NCBI GenBank assembly: GCA_030753015.1
Contig: JASMDC010000014.1
Coordinates: 1-64,000 of the forward strand
Reading direction: 5' to 3'
Source: Candidatus Undinarchaeales archaeon
GTDB taxonomy: Archaea; SpSt-1190; JASMDC01
Length of the DNA: 64,000 bases
The notes under the pieces are model-generated. The model searched no databases, was not told the DNA's origin, and saw nothing but the letters and a program-made list of their open reading frames with translations. Of the stretch, positions 1-7,403 are shown piece after piece; positions within the stretch are counted from its first letter, which is position 1, and each line of letters starts with the position of its first letter. The translations under genes were made by a program, and so were the position numbers.

Positions 1-1578
1 CCTAGTCCCATCGCAGTCGAGGGATTACCGCAAGGTTGGGACCAGCATGTCATCTACGACCATCCCATCATCTATCCCTCCTACCTGACCCTCGATGGGG
101 AGGGCAACGTGCTCGTCTCTTCCCGAGGGAACGGGAAGATACTGAAGATGGGGCCCGGAGGCGAGCTCTCGACCTTCGCCGACGTCAGCAAGCTGGGCGA
201 GGTCTTTGCCATGGGGTACCAGCCCGTCTCGGACCGGGTGATCATGACCACCATGATGACGGGGCTGTACGCCCTGTCCGATGGTGAGCTCTCAACGCTC
301 CAGATGTGGGGCGTCATGGCCAACGCCCTGGCCGTTGATCCCGACGACGACTCGTTCTACGGCTGCTCCATGGGGCAAGGGACTTCTCTTGTCCACTTCG
401 ACGTCGATGGGGACCGTATCGATACCATCGTCGAGGGGACGGAAGGGTGTTTCCAGGTCGTGCTCGATGCCGCGAACTATAAGCTCTATTACTCGGAGAC
501 GTTCCCCGGCCGCATCACGGCGGTCGACCTCGTCGACGGTACCCGGGAAGTTCTCGTCGAAGGGGTGGGCATACCCGGTACCCACGAGCCCATCGGGCTC
601 AGCCTCGACGGTGACGGTGTCCTCCATTCCTTCCCCAATGCCCATGGGCTGTTCAGGTACGAGGACGGGTCCTTCGAGAAGGTCATGGATTCCATCGCAG
701 GTGCGGGAGCGCTGCTCTGGTCATCGGCCCATGATGCGTTCCTGATGGCCAATGGCGTCGGGGCCAACGTCATCGCCTATGACCCGGCCACACGCACCGC
801 CGAGCATCTCACCCCCTACATGAACGCCATCGGCATCGTGGAGACGGTCGACGGTACGGTGCTGGTCTGTGACGGACACTACTTCGAGGGCCGCGTGCTC
901 TCCGTCAGCGGAACGGGTCTTGCTCCCTTCACCGAGGACCTGGATACCAACTGCCAGCACCTGGAGCGCGACGGTCGGGGGACCGTGTACGCCGGTATGG
1001 CCGAGGGCAGCATCTGGACCATCGGCGACGACGGTACCGCTTCTCTTTGGCTCGACCAGGTGTCCGACCGCCCCATCGTCTCCCTCCAGTACGATCCGCA
1101 CAACGACGCTCTTGTGGCCATCACCGGGGATCACCAGCGTTCGTCCGCCGAGGTCTGGCGCATCCCCATCGATGATCCCGATAAACGTGAGAAGGTGCTC
1201 GAGCTCGACGACGTGCGCATCACACCGGCCTTGCCCGCCGGCGCCGTGGACGCGTTGGGGAACATCTACGTGCTCGAGCGCCGGGCCAACGTCATCCATC
1301 GAATCGCCGACGGTGCCACGACTGCGACCGTGTTCGCCACGTCCGTGCTGGAGAACGAGGCGATCACCGTCCCCAAGATCGAGTACCTGTCGAAGGAGGA
1401 CGCGCTGCTCGTCAGCACCATCGTGACGTACGACCTCTGGCCGGTGGACGGGTCCGATAGGTCCATCTTCGCTCGCAACAGCGGCGCCGTGGACAACTTC
1501 GCGATCAGCGAGAACCCGGACGGCAGCATCGTTGCCATCCACTCGGGCCAGGTGTTCAGGTTCGTCCATGATGGATGA
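1..1578 (+). CDS. Beta-propeller (NHL/SMP-30-like) protein, 5' partial
   Basis: The frame is open from base 1, so the ATG at 109 in the ORF track is internal and the true start lies upstream of the window. The visible 525 residues are a run of short beta-strand repeats of the type DGxxxLxSxxxxG followed by I/V-rich strands, for example LGNIYVLERRANVIHRI and DGTVLVCDGHYFEGRV, typical of NHL or SMP-30/gluconolactonase-like beta-propellers. The chain is acidic and has no membrane segment in the visible part. Such folds serve as lactonases, as binding scaffolds or as surface proteins, and no catalytic metal site can be assigned here. Whether it is secreted cannot be judged because the N-terminus is missing. 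The next gene is on the opposite strand. Confidence 0.7.
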   Translation, partial: PSPIAVEGLPQGWDQHVIYDHPIIYPSYLTLDGEGNVLVSSRGNGKILKMGPGGELSTFADVSKLGEVFAMGYQPVSDRVIMTTMMTGLYALSDGELSTLQMWGVMANALAVDPDDDSFYGCSMGQGTSLVHFDVDGDRIDTIVEGTEGCFQVVLDAANYKLYYSETFPGRITAVDLVDGTREVLVEGVGIPGTHEPIGLSLDGDGVLHSFPNAHGLFRYEDGSFEKVMDSIAGAGALLWSSAHDAFLMANGVGANVIAYDPATRTAEHLTPYMNAIGIVETVDGTVLVCDGHYFEGRVLSVSGTGLAPFTEDLDTNCQHLERDGRGTVYAGMAEGSIWTIGDDGTASLWLDQVSDRPIVSLQYDPHNDALVAITGDHQRSSAEVWRIPIDDPDKREKVLELDDVRITPALPAGAVDALGNIYVLERRANVIHRIADGATTATVFATSVLENEAITVPKIEYLSKEDALLVSTIVTYDLWPVDGSDRSIFARNSGAVDNFAISENPDGSIVAIHSGQVFRFVHDG

Positions 1579-1693
1579 ATGGGCGTACGCTCTACTCCTC
1601 GTTCCATTCGATAATGATCAAGGGCCCACAGACGCGGGTCCGCTTAGCGATTCCCAAGCGACGTATGGGCCACATGCTTCAGATGATCGGGGC

Positions 1694-1745
1694 CGTGTTG
1701 GTGGAGGGCTGAAGGCCCGGAGCCTGAAGTCCGGCCGTTATGTGC
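1694..1745. repeat. Degenerate intergenic repeat, copy A
   Basis: The 12-mer CGTGTTGGTGGA is followed by a G/C-rich stretch and by GTTATG about 43 nt later. A related element (copy B) lies at about 2836-2896. The two copies flank the broken membrane gene and the small cupin. Similarity outside the 12-mer is weak. Confidence 0.3.
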
Positions 1746-1800
1746 TTTGGCCCCAATTAGATTATGATGGACACGGATAACAAGAAGGATCTTTAGACGA

Positions 1801-2323
1801 TCAGGACGGACATCTACTGCCACAGTCATCCATTTCCCCCATCCTGTCCCTGATCAGCTTCACCACTTCATCAGGCCTTGCCGTGGAGAACACCAGTTCG
1901 TCGAACCGCCGCCCCCTCATCGCGAGGACGATGCGAGGGCTACTGACATTGCTGAACACTAGCCGCCTTTTCCCGTCAACAGGGGCGAACTTGATGCCCG
2001 CACCACCGTACCGCAGAGCAGAGGTCTCGTCCAGCCGGGCGTCAGTGATATCCTTGAGGGGGACTATATACGAGATGAGGGCGTAAGCGACGGAGACATG
2101 GTCGTTGGTCATCCGTATGGTCAAGGTGCGAAAGATCACCAGTATCCCCAGGAAGAAGTATGAACAGGATGCCAAAAAGTGCTCTAGGGGCGGACCTGGT
2201 GCCCGTAACGCCCTCAATAAACTGGCGGATGAACATTAAGAGAAAGAGCACAGCCAAGGGTGCCAGTATGCGCTTTAGCCACTTCGAAGCGACATCCTCT
2301 TCGTAGACCGTGTCGAGAGACAT
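1801..2323 (-). pseudogene. Frameshifted membrane protein with PH-like C-terminal region
   Basis: Two overlapping minus-strand ORFs look like halves of one gene. The upstream frame (ATG at 2323) gives a cytoplasmic N-terminus and a membrane helix (LAPLAVLFLLMFIRQFI), then LFGILF. The other frame continues with a second hydrophobic helix (YFFLGILVIFRTLTI) and a beta-rich region (RMTNDHVSVAYALISYIVP) that ends in a helix, a layout like small archaeal and bacterial membrane proteins with a PH-type domain. The switch lies near 2155-2170, and one extra base there would explain it. Restored, the protein would be about 173 aa. This could be a true inactivating mutation or an assembly error. The family assignment is tentative. 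Confidence 0.55.
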
Positions 2324-2440
2324 GGTTAGCGTTCTTCTATACGCTGCGATCCCTTTTGTGGGTGACCGTTCAGATTGGAGGATCGGGGGCCAAGGAGTAT
2401 TTAATATCGCCCCTCCTCAATGAACGTGAGGTTCTGGAGA

Positions 2441-2752
2441 ATGAAGAACACATGGAAGAACATCAAAGAGATGATCACGTATCCAGAAGGTGGGATAACA
2501 AGCAAGGTCATTGAAAAGAACGAGCTCGGGGATGTGACGCTCTTCTGCATGTCGGGAGGGACATCGATCTCGGACCATACGTCGACCAAGGCAGGATACA
2601 TCTATGTCATCGAGGGGAAGGGCACCTTCATCCTCGAGGGCGAGAAGATCGAGATGACGCCTGGGACCTTAATCGTTATGAGGTCGAACGCTGTCCATTC
2701 CTTGAGTGCACAAGAGAACACATCGTTCATCCTGTTGCTGAGGGACATCTAA
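2441..2752 (+). CDS. Small single-domain cupin
   Basis: A 103-aa single cupin fold. Strands and loops are clear in YIYVIEGKGTFILEGEKIEM, then the proline/glycine turn TPGTLIVM and NAVHSL, matching cupin motif 2 (PG...H). Motif 1 is degenerate: only one His (SDHT) precedes the glycine-rich strand, so a full metal site is doubtful. I prefer the ATG at 2441 over the one at 2420 because GGAG lies 5 nt upstream and the TATA-like TATTTAATA near 2397-2405 predicts transcription from about 2428. The gene stands alone between a broken gene and a toxin/antitoxin pair. Function is unknown; small cupins of this kind often bind small ligands or sugars. Confidence 0.7.
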   Translation: MKNTWKNIKEMITYPEGGITSKVIEKNELGDVTLFCMSGGTSISDHTSTKAGYIYVIEGKGTFILEGEKIEMTPGTLIVMRSNAVHSLSAQENTSFILLLRDI

Positions 2753-2835
2753 CGGTCAAGGGTTTTCTTGACGCGGGCCCTGTCTAGCGGATTAGAGCGA
2801 AGTTCAGACTATCGAAGCTCGAGGAGCTACGGGCA

Positions 2836-2896
2836 CGTGTTGGTGGAAGGCCGGAGCGTATAGCGGAGGCCTGGAACCGAAAACCCGGTTGTTATG
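2836..2896. repeat. Degenerate intergenic repeat, copy B
   Basis: Shares CGTGTTGGTGGA and a downstream GTTATG with copy A at 1694-1745, with an insertion between them relative to A. It lies in the 167-nt gap between the cupin and the toxin gene. Confidence 0.3.
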
Positions 2897-2919
2897 CGGC
2901 GGTTTCACTCCGTAATAAT

Positions 2920-3198
2920 TCATTCGATCCAGGAATAACCTTTTCCACGAGGAAAGATAAACGCGACCTTCACATCGAGCTCATCAACGATATAGACCGC
3001 ACGATAATCTCCCATTTTCAGACGGTAATAGGTACGTTTCTTCCCCTGTAGACGTTTGATATTAGCTCCCGGTCTGGATTGAAAGGGGTTCTTTTTCAGG
3101 CGACGTAAACGTTCCTTGATATACTTTTGAACCTCTTCAGGTCGTTGTTCTATGAATTTCCGTGCCGTCTGAGAGACAAGAACGTTATATTTCGTCAA
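2920..3198 (-). CDS. RelE/ParE-type toxin of a type II toxin-antitoxin pair
   Basis: About 92 aa, basic. It shows the RelE/ParE fold order: N-terminal strand (KYNVLVSQTARKFI), two helices rich in R/K (VQKYIKERLRRLKK), then strands GANIKRLQG, RTYYRLKMGDYRAVYIV and a final VAFIFPRGKG. The motif YRLKMGDYRAVY is the usual RLxxGxYRxxY signature. Members inhibit translation by cleaving ribosome-bound mRNA, or poison gyrase (ParE). The ORF track opens at an ATG at 3222, deep inside the antitoxin. The TTG at 3198 gives a family-like N-terminus and a shorter overlap of 14 nt, so I prefer it. It is AT-richer than its surroundings, consistent with horizontal transfer. Confidence 0.8.
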   Translation of the reverse strand: MTKYNVLVSQTARKFIEQRPEEVQKYIKERLRRLKKNPFQSRPGANIKRLQGKKRTYYRLKMGDYRAVYIVDELDVKVAFIFPRGKGYSWIE

Positions 3199-3373
3199 GC
3201 GGTACGAACTCCTCGGTATCAAGAATACGATCGATCTCAGCGAAGAACATGGATTTCTGTGCGGTCTCGATAAGTCGTTGGATCAACATATCATAGGATT
3301 CTCCCTTTCGCCCTATCCCTTTGAGAGCTTCCCGGGTGTTTTTCTGGAGCTGGATGGTAGTCATTTCCGACAT
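3185..3373 (-). CDS. Antitoxin partner of the RelE-like toxin
   Basis: A 62-aa acidic protein with an N-terminal ribbon-helix-helix-like segment (TTIQLQKNTREALKGIG) followed by a helix (ESYDMLIQRLIETA) and a C-terminal tail that would wrap the toxin (EFVPLDEI). This is typical of small archaeal antitoxins paired with RelE/ParE toxins. The ATG at 3373 is chosen over the ORF-track start at 3394 because GGTG precedes it and the TATA-like TATATA at about 3411-3417 places transcription start near 3388. The stop overlaps the toxin start, which implies translational coupling. Such antitoxins usually repress their own promoter. Confidence 0.75.
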   Translation of the reverse strand: MSEMTTIQLQKNTREALKGIGRKGESYDMLIQRLIETAQKSMFFAEIDRILDTEEFVPLDEI

Positions 3374-3467
3374 ATGAACACCAGTTATATACAATTATAT
3401 GCAATTAAGTGGTATATATAATTTGTCCTTCCAGGGATCAATGTGAAATTGTACGCATATCCTGGTT

Positions 3468-3560
3468 ATATCCGACATGCGACATTACGTGTGTGCCCCT
3501 TAAGCCGAGTGATATCCGAAAGCGACTTCGTATACACCACCTCACGGGGAAGATATCCGA
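3468..3560. repeat. Three direct repeats ATATCCGA upstream of the TA operon
   Basis: ATATCCGA occurs at 3468-3475, 3512-3519 and 3553-3560, with start-to-start spacing of 44 and 41 nt. Two of the copies continue as CAT. They lie 50-190 nt upstream of the toxin-antitoxin promoter in an AT-rich 380-nt gap between 3374 and 3753 that holds no convincing gene. They may be regulator-binding sites or remnants of transferred DNA. Confidence 0.4.
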
Positions 3561-3753
3561 CATTCAGATAACATGTTGAATTGGACTATTATCCGGACCC
3601 CTCTGTTACTCCTGATCTCACTGTCGCAGAACCCCGACACACTTGTCCACGTTCCTATCGACGGTGGCACGCATGAGTGGTGGCTCCACCCCGATCCCCC
3701 GGAGTAGATTGTAGAGCCTGTTTCGGTGGTCGTCGATATACGTACGGCCGTAC

Positions 3754-4161
3754 CTACGATCCTTCGCGCCTTTTCTCGTGCGCGTAGATGCCGGTGACAA
3801 AGGCGCCTATGGTGCCCACGACCGCTCCTGTGCCAAGCGCTATCTCGTGCTCTGCCATCCAGTTGTCGGCGACGCGTTCGACGGCGTCGTCAGGAACCTG
3901 CACATACCCGCCGTCAGCGTCCTTGATGAAGTAGTTTGTGCCGGCAAATCCGTTGGAGTCGCTGTACACAAAGGTGCCGCTATTGTCCTCGAGGTGCGAT
4001 TTTTCCATGACCGCTCCCACGAAGCTCCCTATACCGACGACAGCAAGCCCTATCGTTGCGGCCGTCGCCACATCGGCTTTGCTCAGGTCGTCCGCGTACA
4101 CGCCGGTATCAGCTGACGCTGATGACGTGTAACCATCCGTTTCCAGGTCTATCTCATACAT
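3754..4161 (-). CDS. Small two-helix membrane protein, unknown function
   Basis: 135 aa. An acidic, Ser/Thr-rich N-terminus (about 30 residues) is followed by a glycine/alanine-rich membrane helix (ATAATIGLAVVGIGSFVGAVM), a roughly 50-residue polar loop with strand-like segments (GTFVYSDSNGFAGTNYFIKD), a second helix (LGTGAVVGTIGAFVTGIYA) and a short basic tail EKRREGS. I recognise no family. The ATG at 4161 has AGGTGG 9 nt upstream; the ORF track opens at a GTG at 4173 that overlaps this ribosome site. A TATA-like TTAATAAAG near 4217 supports a short leader. The opposite-strand ORFs here are shadows. Confidence 0.55.
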   Translation of the reverse strand: MYEIDLETDGYTSSASADTGVYADDLSKADVATAATIGLAVVGIGSFVGAVMEKSHLEDNSGTFVYSDSNGFAGTNYFIKDADGGYVQVPDDAVERVADNWMAEHEIALGTGAVVGTIGAFVTGIYAHEKRREGS

Positions 4162-4438
4162 TGTGTATTCCACCTTTTCCCATGTCCTGAACCCAGCGGC
4201 GGGTCGAGCACTTTATTAACGATTTAGAACCACTGTGGTGGTACTCGGGCCACGGTAGTCCGTTTTCGGCACCCTTGTTCTATATGGCCATCGTGGTCTA
4301 TGGACCGGTCTCTCGGCCGCTATGTGGACCCGATGTAGAGATCCGATCTTTGGTGATCCGGCGGCGTGACCGCTCCGCCAAGCCCGCTCCAAAAAGCCAG
4401 CGGCGGTCCGAGGATACGATCAGTGGGTCCTATTCTCT

Positions 4439-5866
4439 CTAGCTGATGGCGCGCTTCCAGACCGTGCCGCTCGCGTTGTCCTCCAGCACGATCCCCATCT
4501 CCTGGAGCCGGTCGCGGATGGCGTCGGCCAAGTCCCAGTCCTTCACCGAGCGAGCCTCATCGCGAAGCTCGATGAGTAGCTTGATTAGACCGTCCGTTTC
4601 GGTATCATCGCTTCCAGTACCTTCCTTGAACTCCCAGAAAATGTTGAGGACGCCCCCGAGGTCCAGGAAGGTGCCCATCAGCCGCTTCAGGACGAGCCGG
4701 TTGGCCTTCGGGTTCTTCTTCAGGAACGCGTTCGCAGCGGACGCGAGCTCGAACAGCGCAGCTACTGCGCCAGCCGTGTTGAAGTCGCTGTCCATTGCCC
4801 GGGCGAAATCCACTTCCGCCTTGACCACGGCAGTTAGCATGCTCTCTTCTGCGGGTGAGAGCACTCCCTCGTCCGTAGCGTCCCTGGACAGTGCCTGGAG
4901 CGTCCGGACGGTGTTGCGCAATCTCTCGAGACCGCGCGAGGCCTCCTCGATCCCCTTGTCGGAGAAGTCGATGGGGCTCCGATACTGAGTGAGCAGCAGG
5001 AAGAACCTGACCGCCTCCGGCTCGAACTTCTCTAGCACCTCGCGGATCGTGAAGAAGTTATCGAGCGATTTTGACATCTTCTCCTTGTCGATTGTTATGA
5101 ACCCGTTGTGCAGCCAGTACCGGGCGAATGGTGCTTTCCCCGATGCCGCCTCTGCCTGTGCGATCTCGTTCTCATGATGTGGGAACACGAGGTCCGCGCC
5201 CCCTCCGTGGATGTCGAACGTGGACCCGAGATATTTCGATGACATCACCGAGCACTCGATGTGCCACCCGGGCCGTCCCTCGCTCCAGGGGCTCTTCCAT
5301 TTCGGTTCACCGGGCTTTGCAGCCTTCCAGAGGGCGAAGTCCCTCGAATGGCGCTTGAGGTCCGATGGCTCGTTGCGCATCTCGTCGATAGATATGTTCG
5401 AGAGCTTTCCATAGTCATCGAACGCCTCGACAGAGAAGTATACGTCGCCCCCCGCCTCGTAGGCGAACCCCTTCTCGATCAGGCCCTTTACCGTCTCGAT
5501 GATGTCCGGTATGTGCGCAGAGACCCTGGGATGCACGTCGGCCTCCCGTACACCGAGCGCCGACATGTCCTCGACGTACGCATCGATGAACGTCTTTGCG
5601 AGCTTGACGGGATCCTCTCCCTTCTCGTTCGCCCGTTTTATTATCTTGTCGTCGATGTCCGTGAAGTTCTGAGCATAGATGACGTTGAACCCCTTGCGCT
5701 CGATCCATCGTCGTATGACGTCGAACGCCACGTACGACCTGGCATGACCTATATGGCAGTAGTCGTACACGGTGGGCCCGCACACGTACATGCGTACGTT
5801 GTTCCCGTCCGCCGGCTTGAACTCCTGTTTCTCCCTGCCGAGTGTGTTGTACACGACGAGCGTCAT
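4439..5866 (-). CDS. cysS: Cysteinyl-tRNA synthetase
   Basis: 475 aa, normal length for CysRS, a class I enzyme that charges tRNA-Cys with cysteine in the cytosol. The HIGH box appears as HIGHARS (about 38-44) and the KMSKS box as KEKMSKSLDNF. Zinc ligands are visible as the Cys of MYVCGPTVYD, the Cys of WHIECSVMS and the His of FPHHENE. The C-terminal DALR-like helical domain is present and complete. I start at the ATG at 5866, not 5914, because the minus-strand TATA TTTAAG at 5889-5894 is about 26 nt upstream, which makes the mRNA leaderless. Direct charging by CysRS means the SepRS/SepCysS route is not needed for Cys-tRNA here. Confidence 0.96.
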   Translation of the reverse strand: MTLVVYNTLGREKQEFKPADGNNVRMYVCGPTVYDYCHIGHARSYVAFDVIRRWIERKGFNVIYAQNFTDIDDKIIKRANEKGEDPVKLAKTFIDAYVEDMSALGVREADVHPRVSAHIPDIIETVKGLIEKGFAYEAGGDVYFSVEAFDDYGKLSNISIDEMRNEPSDLKRHSRDFALWKAAKPGEPKWKSPWSEGRPGWHIECSVMSSKYLGSTFDIHGGGADLVFPHHENEIAQAEAASGKAPFARYWLHNGFITIDKEKMSKSLDNFFTIREVLEKFEPEAVRFFLLLTQYRSPIDFSDKGIEEASRGLERLRNTVRTLQALSRDATDEGVLSPAEESMLTAVVKAEVDFARAMDSDFNTAGAVAALFELASAANAFLKKNPKANRLVLKRLMGTFLDLGGVLNIFWEFKEGTGSDDTETDGLIKLLIELRDEARSVKDWDLADAIRDRLQEMGIVLEDNASGTVWKRAIS

Positions 5867-6015
5867 GCCTGCCGGTCGCTGAACAAGTCTTAAATGTGTG
5901 TCGTTAGGGTGCACTGCATCCTCTTTCTATGGATCCTACCCATCCATTGCTCGTAGACCGTTGATCGCTGAACGTGTGAAGGATGGGGTGAGGGAAAGGG
6001 GGGGAAGTACGGGGA

Positions 6016-6591
6016 CTAGATGTCCCCGTACCTGTCCGACAGCTTCTCGATGGTGGCCGTCAGCTGTTCGAGCTGCTTCTCGATCTTTCCACCGAAGTCC
6101 TTCAGACCGTTGGCTATGCCCTCGGACGCCTCGGTGAGGTGCATCATGCCCTCAGCCTGCAGGTATCCTGCCAGCGAGTTGGAGTAGAGATTGCCCAGAC
6201 TGTCACCGATGCTGTCGAAGTATCCACCGAACTTCGGCATCCCAGCATCCTCTGCGATCTTCTTGAACCCGCCGTACTTGGCCCGGGTCTCTCCCGCGAT
6301 CTCGCCCAGCATCTCGTTGACCCCTTCTTCGCCGTACTTCGCCTTCATACCGAAGGACATCAGGGTCATCGCGTCGCCGGTCATCTTCAGAGCGTTATAT
6401 ACCTGCTTGGCGTCCTTTCCGTGAGCCTGCTTGATATAGGCCTCGGCATTGTCCATCCAGTCCCCGCTCTCTTTGAGCTTCTCCCAGTTGGCCTTACCGC
6501 CTGCTATATCCTGGCCGTACTTTCCCAGGATGCCCATATAGCCTCCCAGGTCCTCTCGTATTCCGCCTGTATCAGGAGCATCAGCGTACAT
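6016..6591 (-). CDS. Helical protein of unknown function, tandem paralogue 1
   Basis: 191 aa, predominantly alpha-helical and soluble, with no signal peptide and no cysteine. It is a close paralogue of the next gene upstream (6723-7298): both share MYADAPD.GGIR at the start, KYGQDIAGGKANWEKLKESGDW, AEGMMHLT.ASEGIA and the ending DRYGDI. The C-terminal 50 residues (LKDFGGKIEKQLEQLTATIEKL) form an amphipathic coiled coil. I do not recognise the family. It has its own TATA (CATATATATAG on the minus strand near 6630) and a leader with GGTGA before the ATG, copied almost base for base from the paralogue (GCTGGTGACAAA), so the promoter-proximal leader was duplicated too. Confidence 0.65.
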   Translation of the reverse strand: MYADAPDTGGIREDLGGYMGILGKYGQDIAGGKANWEKLKESGDWMDNAEAYIKQAHGKDAKQVYNALKMTGDAMTLMSFGMKAKYGEEGVNEMLGEIAGETRAKYGGFKKIAEDAGMPKFGGYFDSIGDSLGNLYSNSLAGYLQAEGMMHLTEASEGIANGLKDFGGKIEKQLEQLTATIEKLSDRYGDI

Positions 6592-6722
6592 GATTTGTCA
6601 CCAGCGAGTAGTAAATGTCTCCCCAGCTATATATATGTTTCGTTTTGGTGCTACCGCTGGAAGAAGGAGTGAGGAGAAGGGTTGCGCGGGGACCTAGGTC
6701 CCCGCGCCCTGCCTTTATGGGG

Positions 6723-7298
6723 TCAGATGTCCCCGTATCTGTCGTTCAGCTTCTCGATCGTGGTCGCAAGCTGTTCGAGCTGCTGTTCGATCTTTCCACC
6801 GAAGTCCTTCAGGCTCTTTGCTATGCCCTCGGAGGCGTCGGTGAGGTGCATCATGCCCTCTGCCTGCATGTATGCAGAGATCGATCCGGAGTAGAGGTCT
6901 CCCAGACCGTCGCCGATCGACGCAAAGGCATCACTGAACTTCGGCATCCCTGCCTCTTCAGCGATCTTCATGAACCCGAGGTATCTGCCCCTTGTCTCTT
7001 CTGCCAGTTCGGCTGTCAGTGAGTTGACGCCCTCTTCGCCGTACTTCTCCTTCATGCCCATCGACATGAGCGTCGTCGCGTCACCGGTCGCCTTCAGTGC
7101 GTTGTACACTGACTTGGCATCGGAGCCATGGGCGCTTTTGATATAGGACTCGGCATTGCCTAACCAGTCACCGCTCTCCTTGAGCTTCTCCCAGTTGGCC
7201 TTTCCGCCTGCTATATCCTGGCCGTACTTCTGCAGAACGCCAGTATAAGATTCAAGGTCGTCTCGAATTCCACCCATATCAGGAGCATCTGCATACAT
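6723..7298 (-). CDS. Helical protein of unknown function, tandem paralogue 2
   Basis: 191 aa, the same length as its neighbour at 6016-6591 and alignable end to end without gaps. The conserved core is the N-terminal GGIR segment, the KANWEKLKESGDW segment, the AEGMMHLT segment and the C-terminal coiled coil. The regions around residues 90-130 differ most (SLTAELAEETRGRYLGF here against EMLGEIAGETRAKYGGF). Its own promoter is visible: minus-strand AGTATATAAA near 7335-7345 and GGTGA about 7 nt before the ATG. Separate promoters suggest the copies can be expressed independently. Two diverging paralogues suggest hetero-oligomers or specialised variants of one structural protein; this is inference. 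Confidence 0.65.
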   Translation of the reverse strand: MYADAPDMGGIRDDLESYTGVLQKYGQDIAGGKANWEKLKESGDWLGNAESYIKSAHGSDAKSVYNALKATGDATTLMSMGMKEKYGEEGVNSLTAELAEETRGRYLGFMKIAEEAGMPKFSDAFASIGDGLGDLYSGSISAYMQAEGMMHLTDASEGIAKSLKDFGGKIEQQLEQLATTIEKLNDRYGDI

Positions 7299-7403
7299 GT
7301 TTTGTCACCAGCAAGTGACGACACCCCCTTGTCGTTTATATACTTTTCGTTTGGTGTGAGACGTGCTGACAGACAGAACGGGACACGGGGCCGCATAAAG
7401 AGG

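Noticed and set aside
3618-3800. 60-aa minus-strand ORF after the small membrane protein
   Set aside because: No ribosome site, odd composition, and it overlaps the end of the better-supported gene at 3754-4161.
5261-5893. 210-aa plus-strand ORF opposite cysS
   Set aside because: Shadow of the cysS frame, no promoter, composition is that of an antisense frame.
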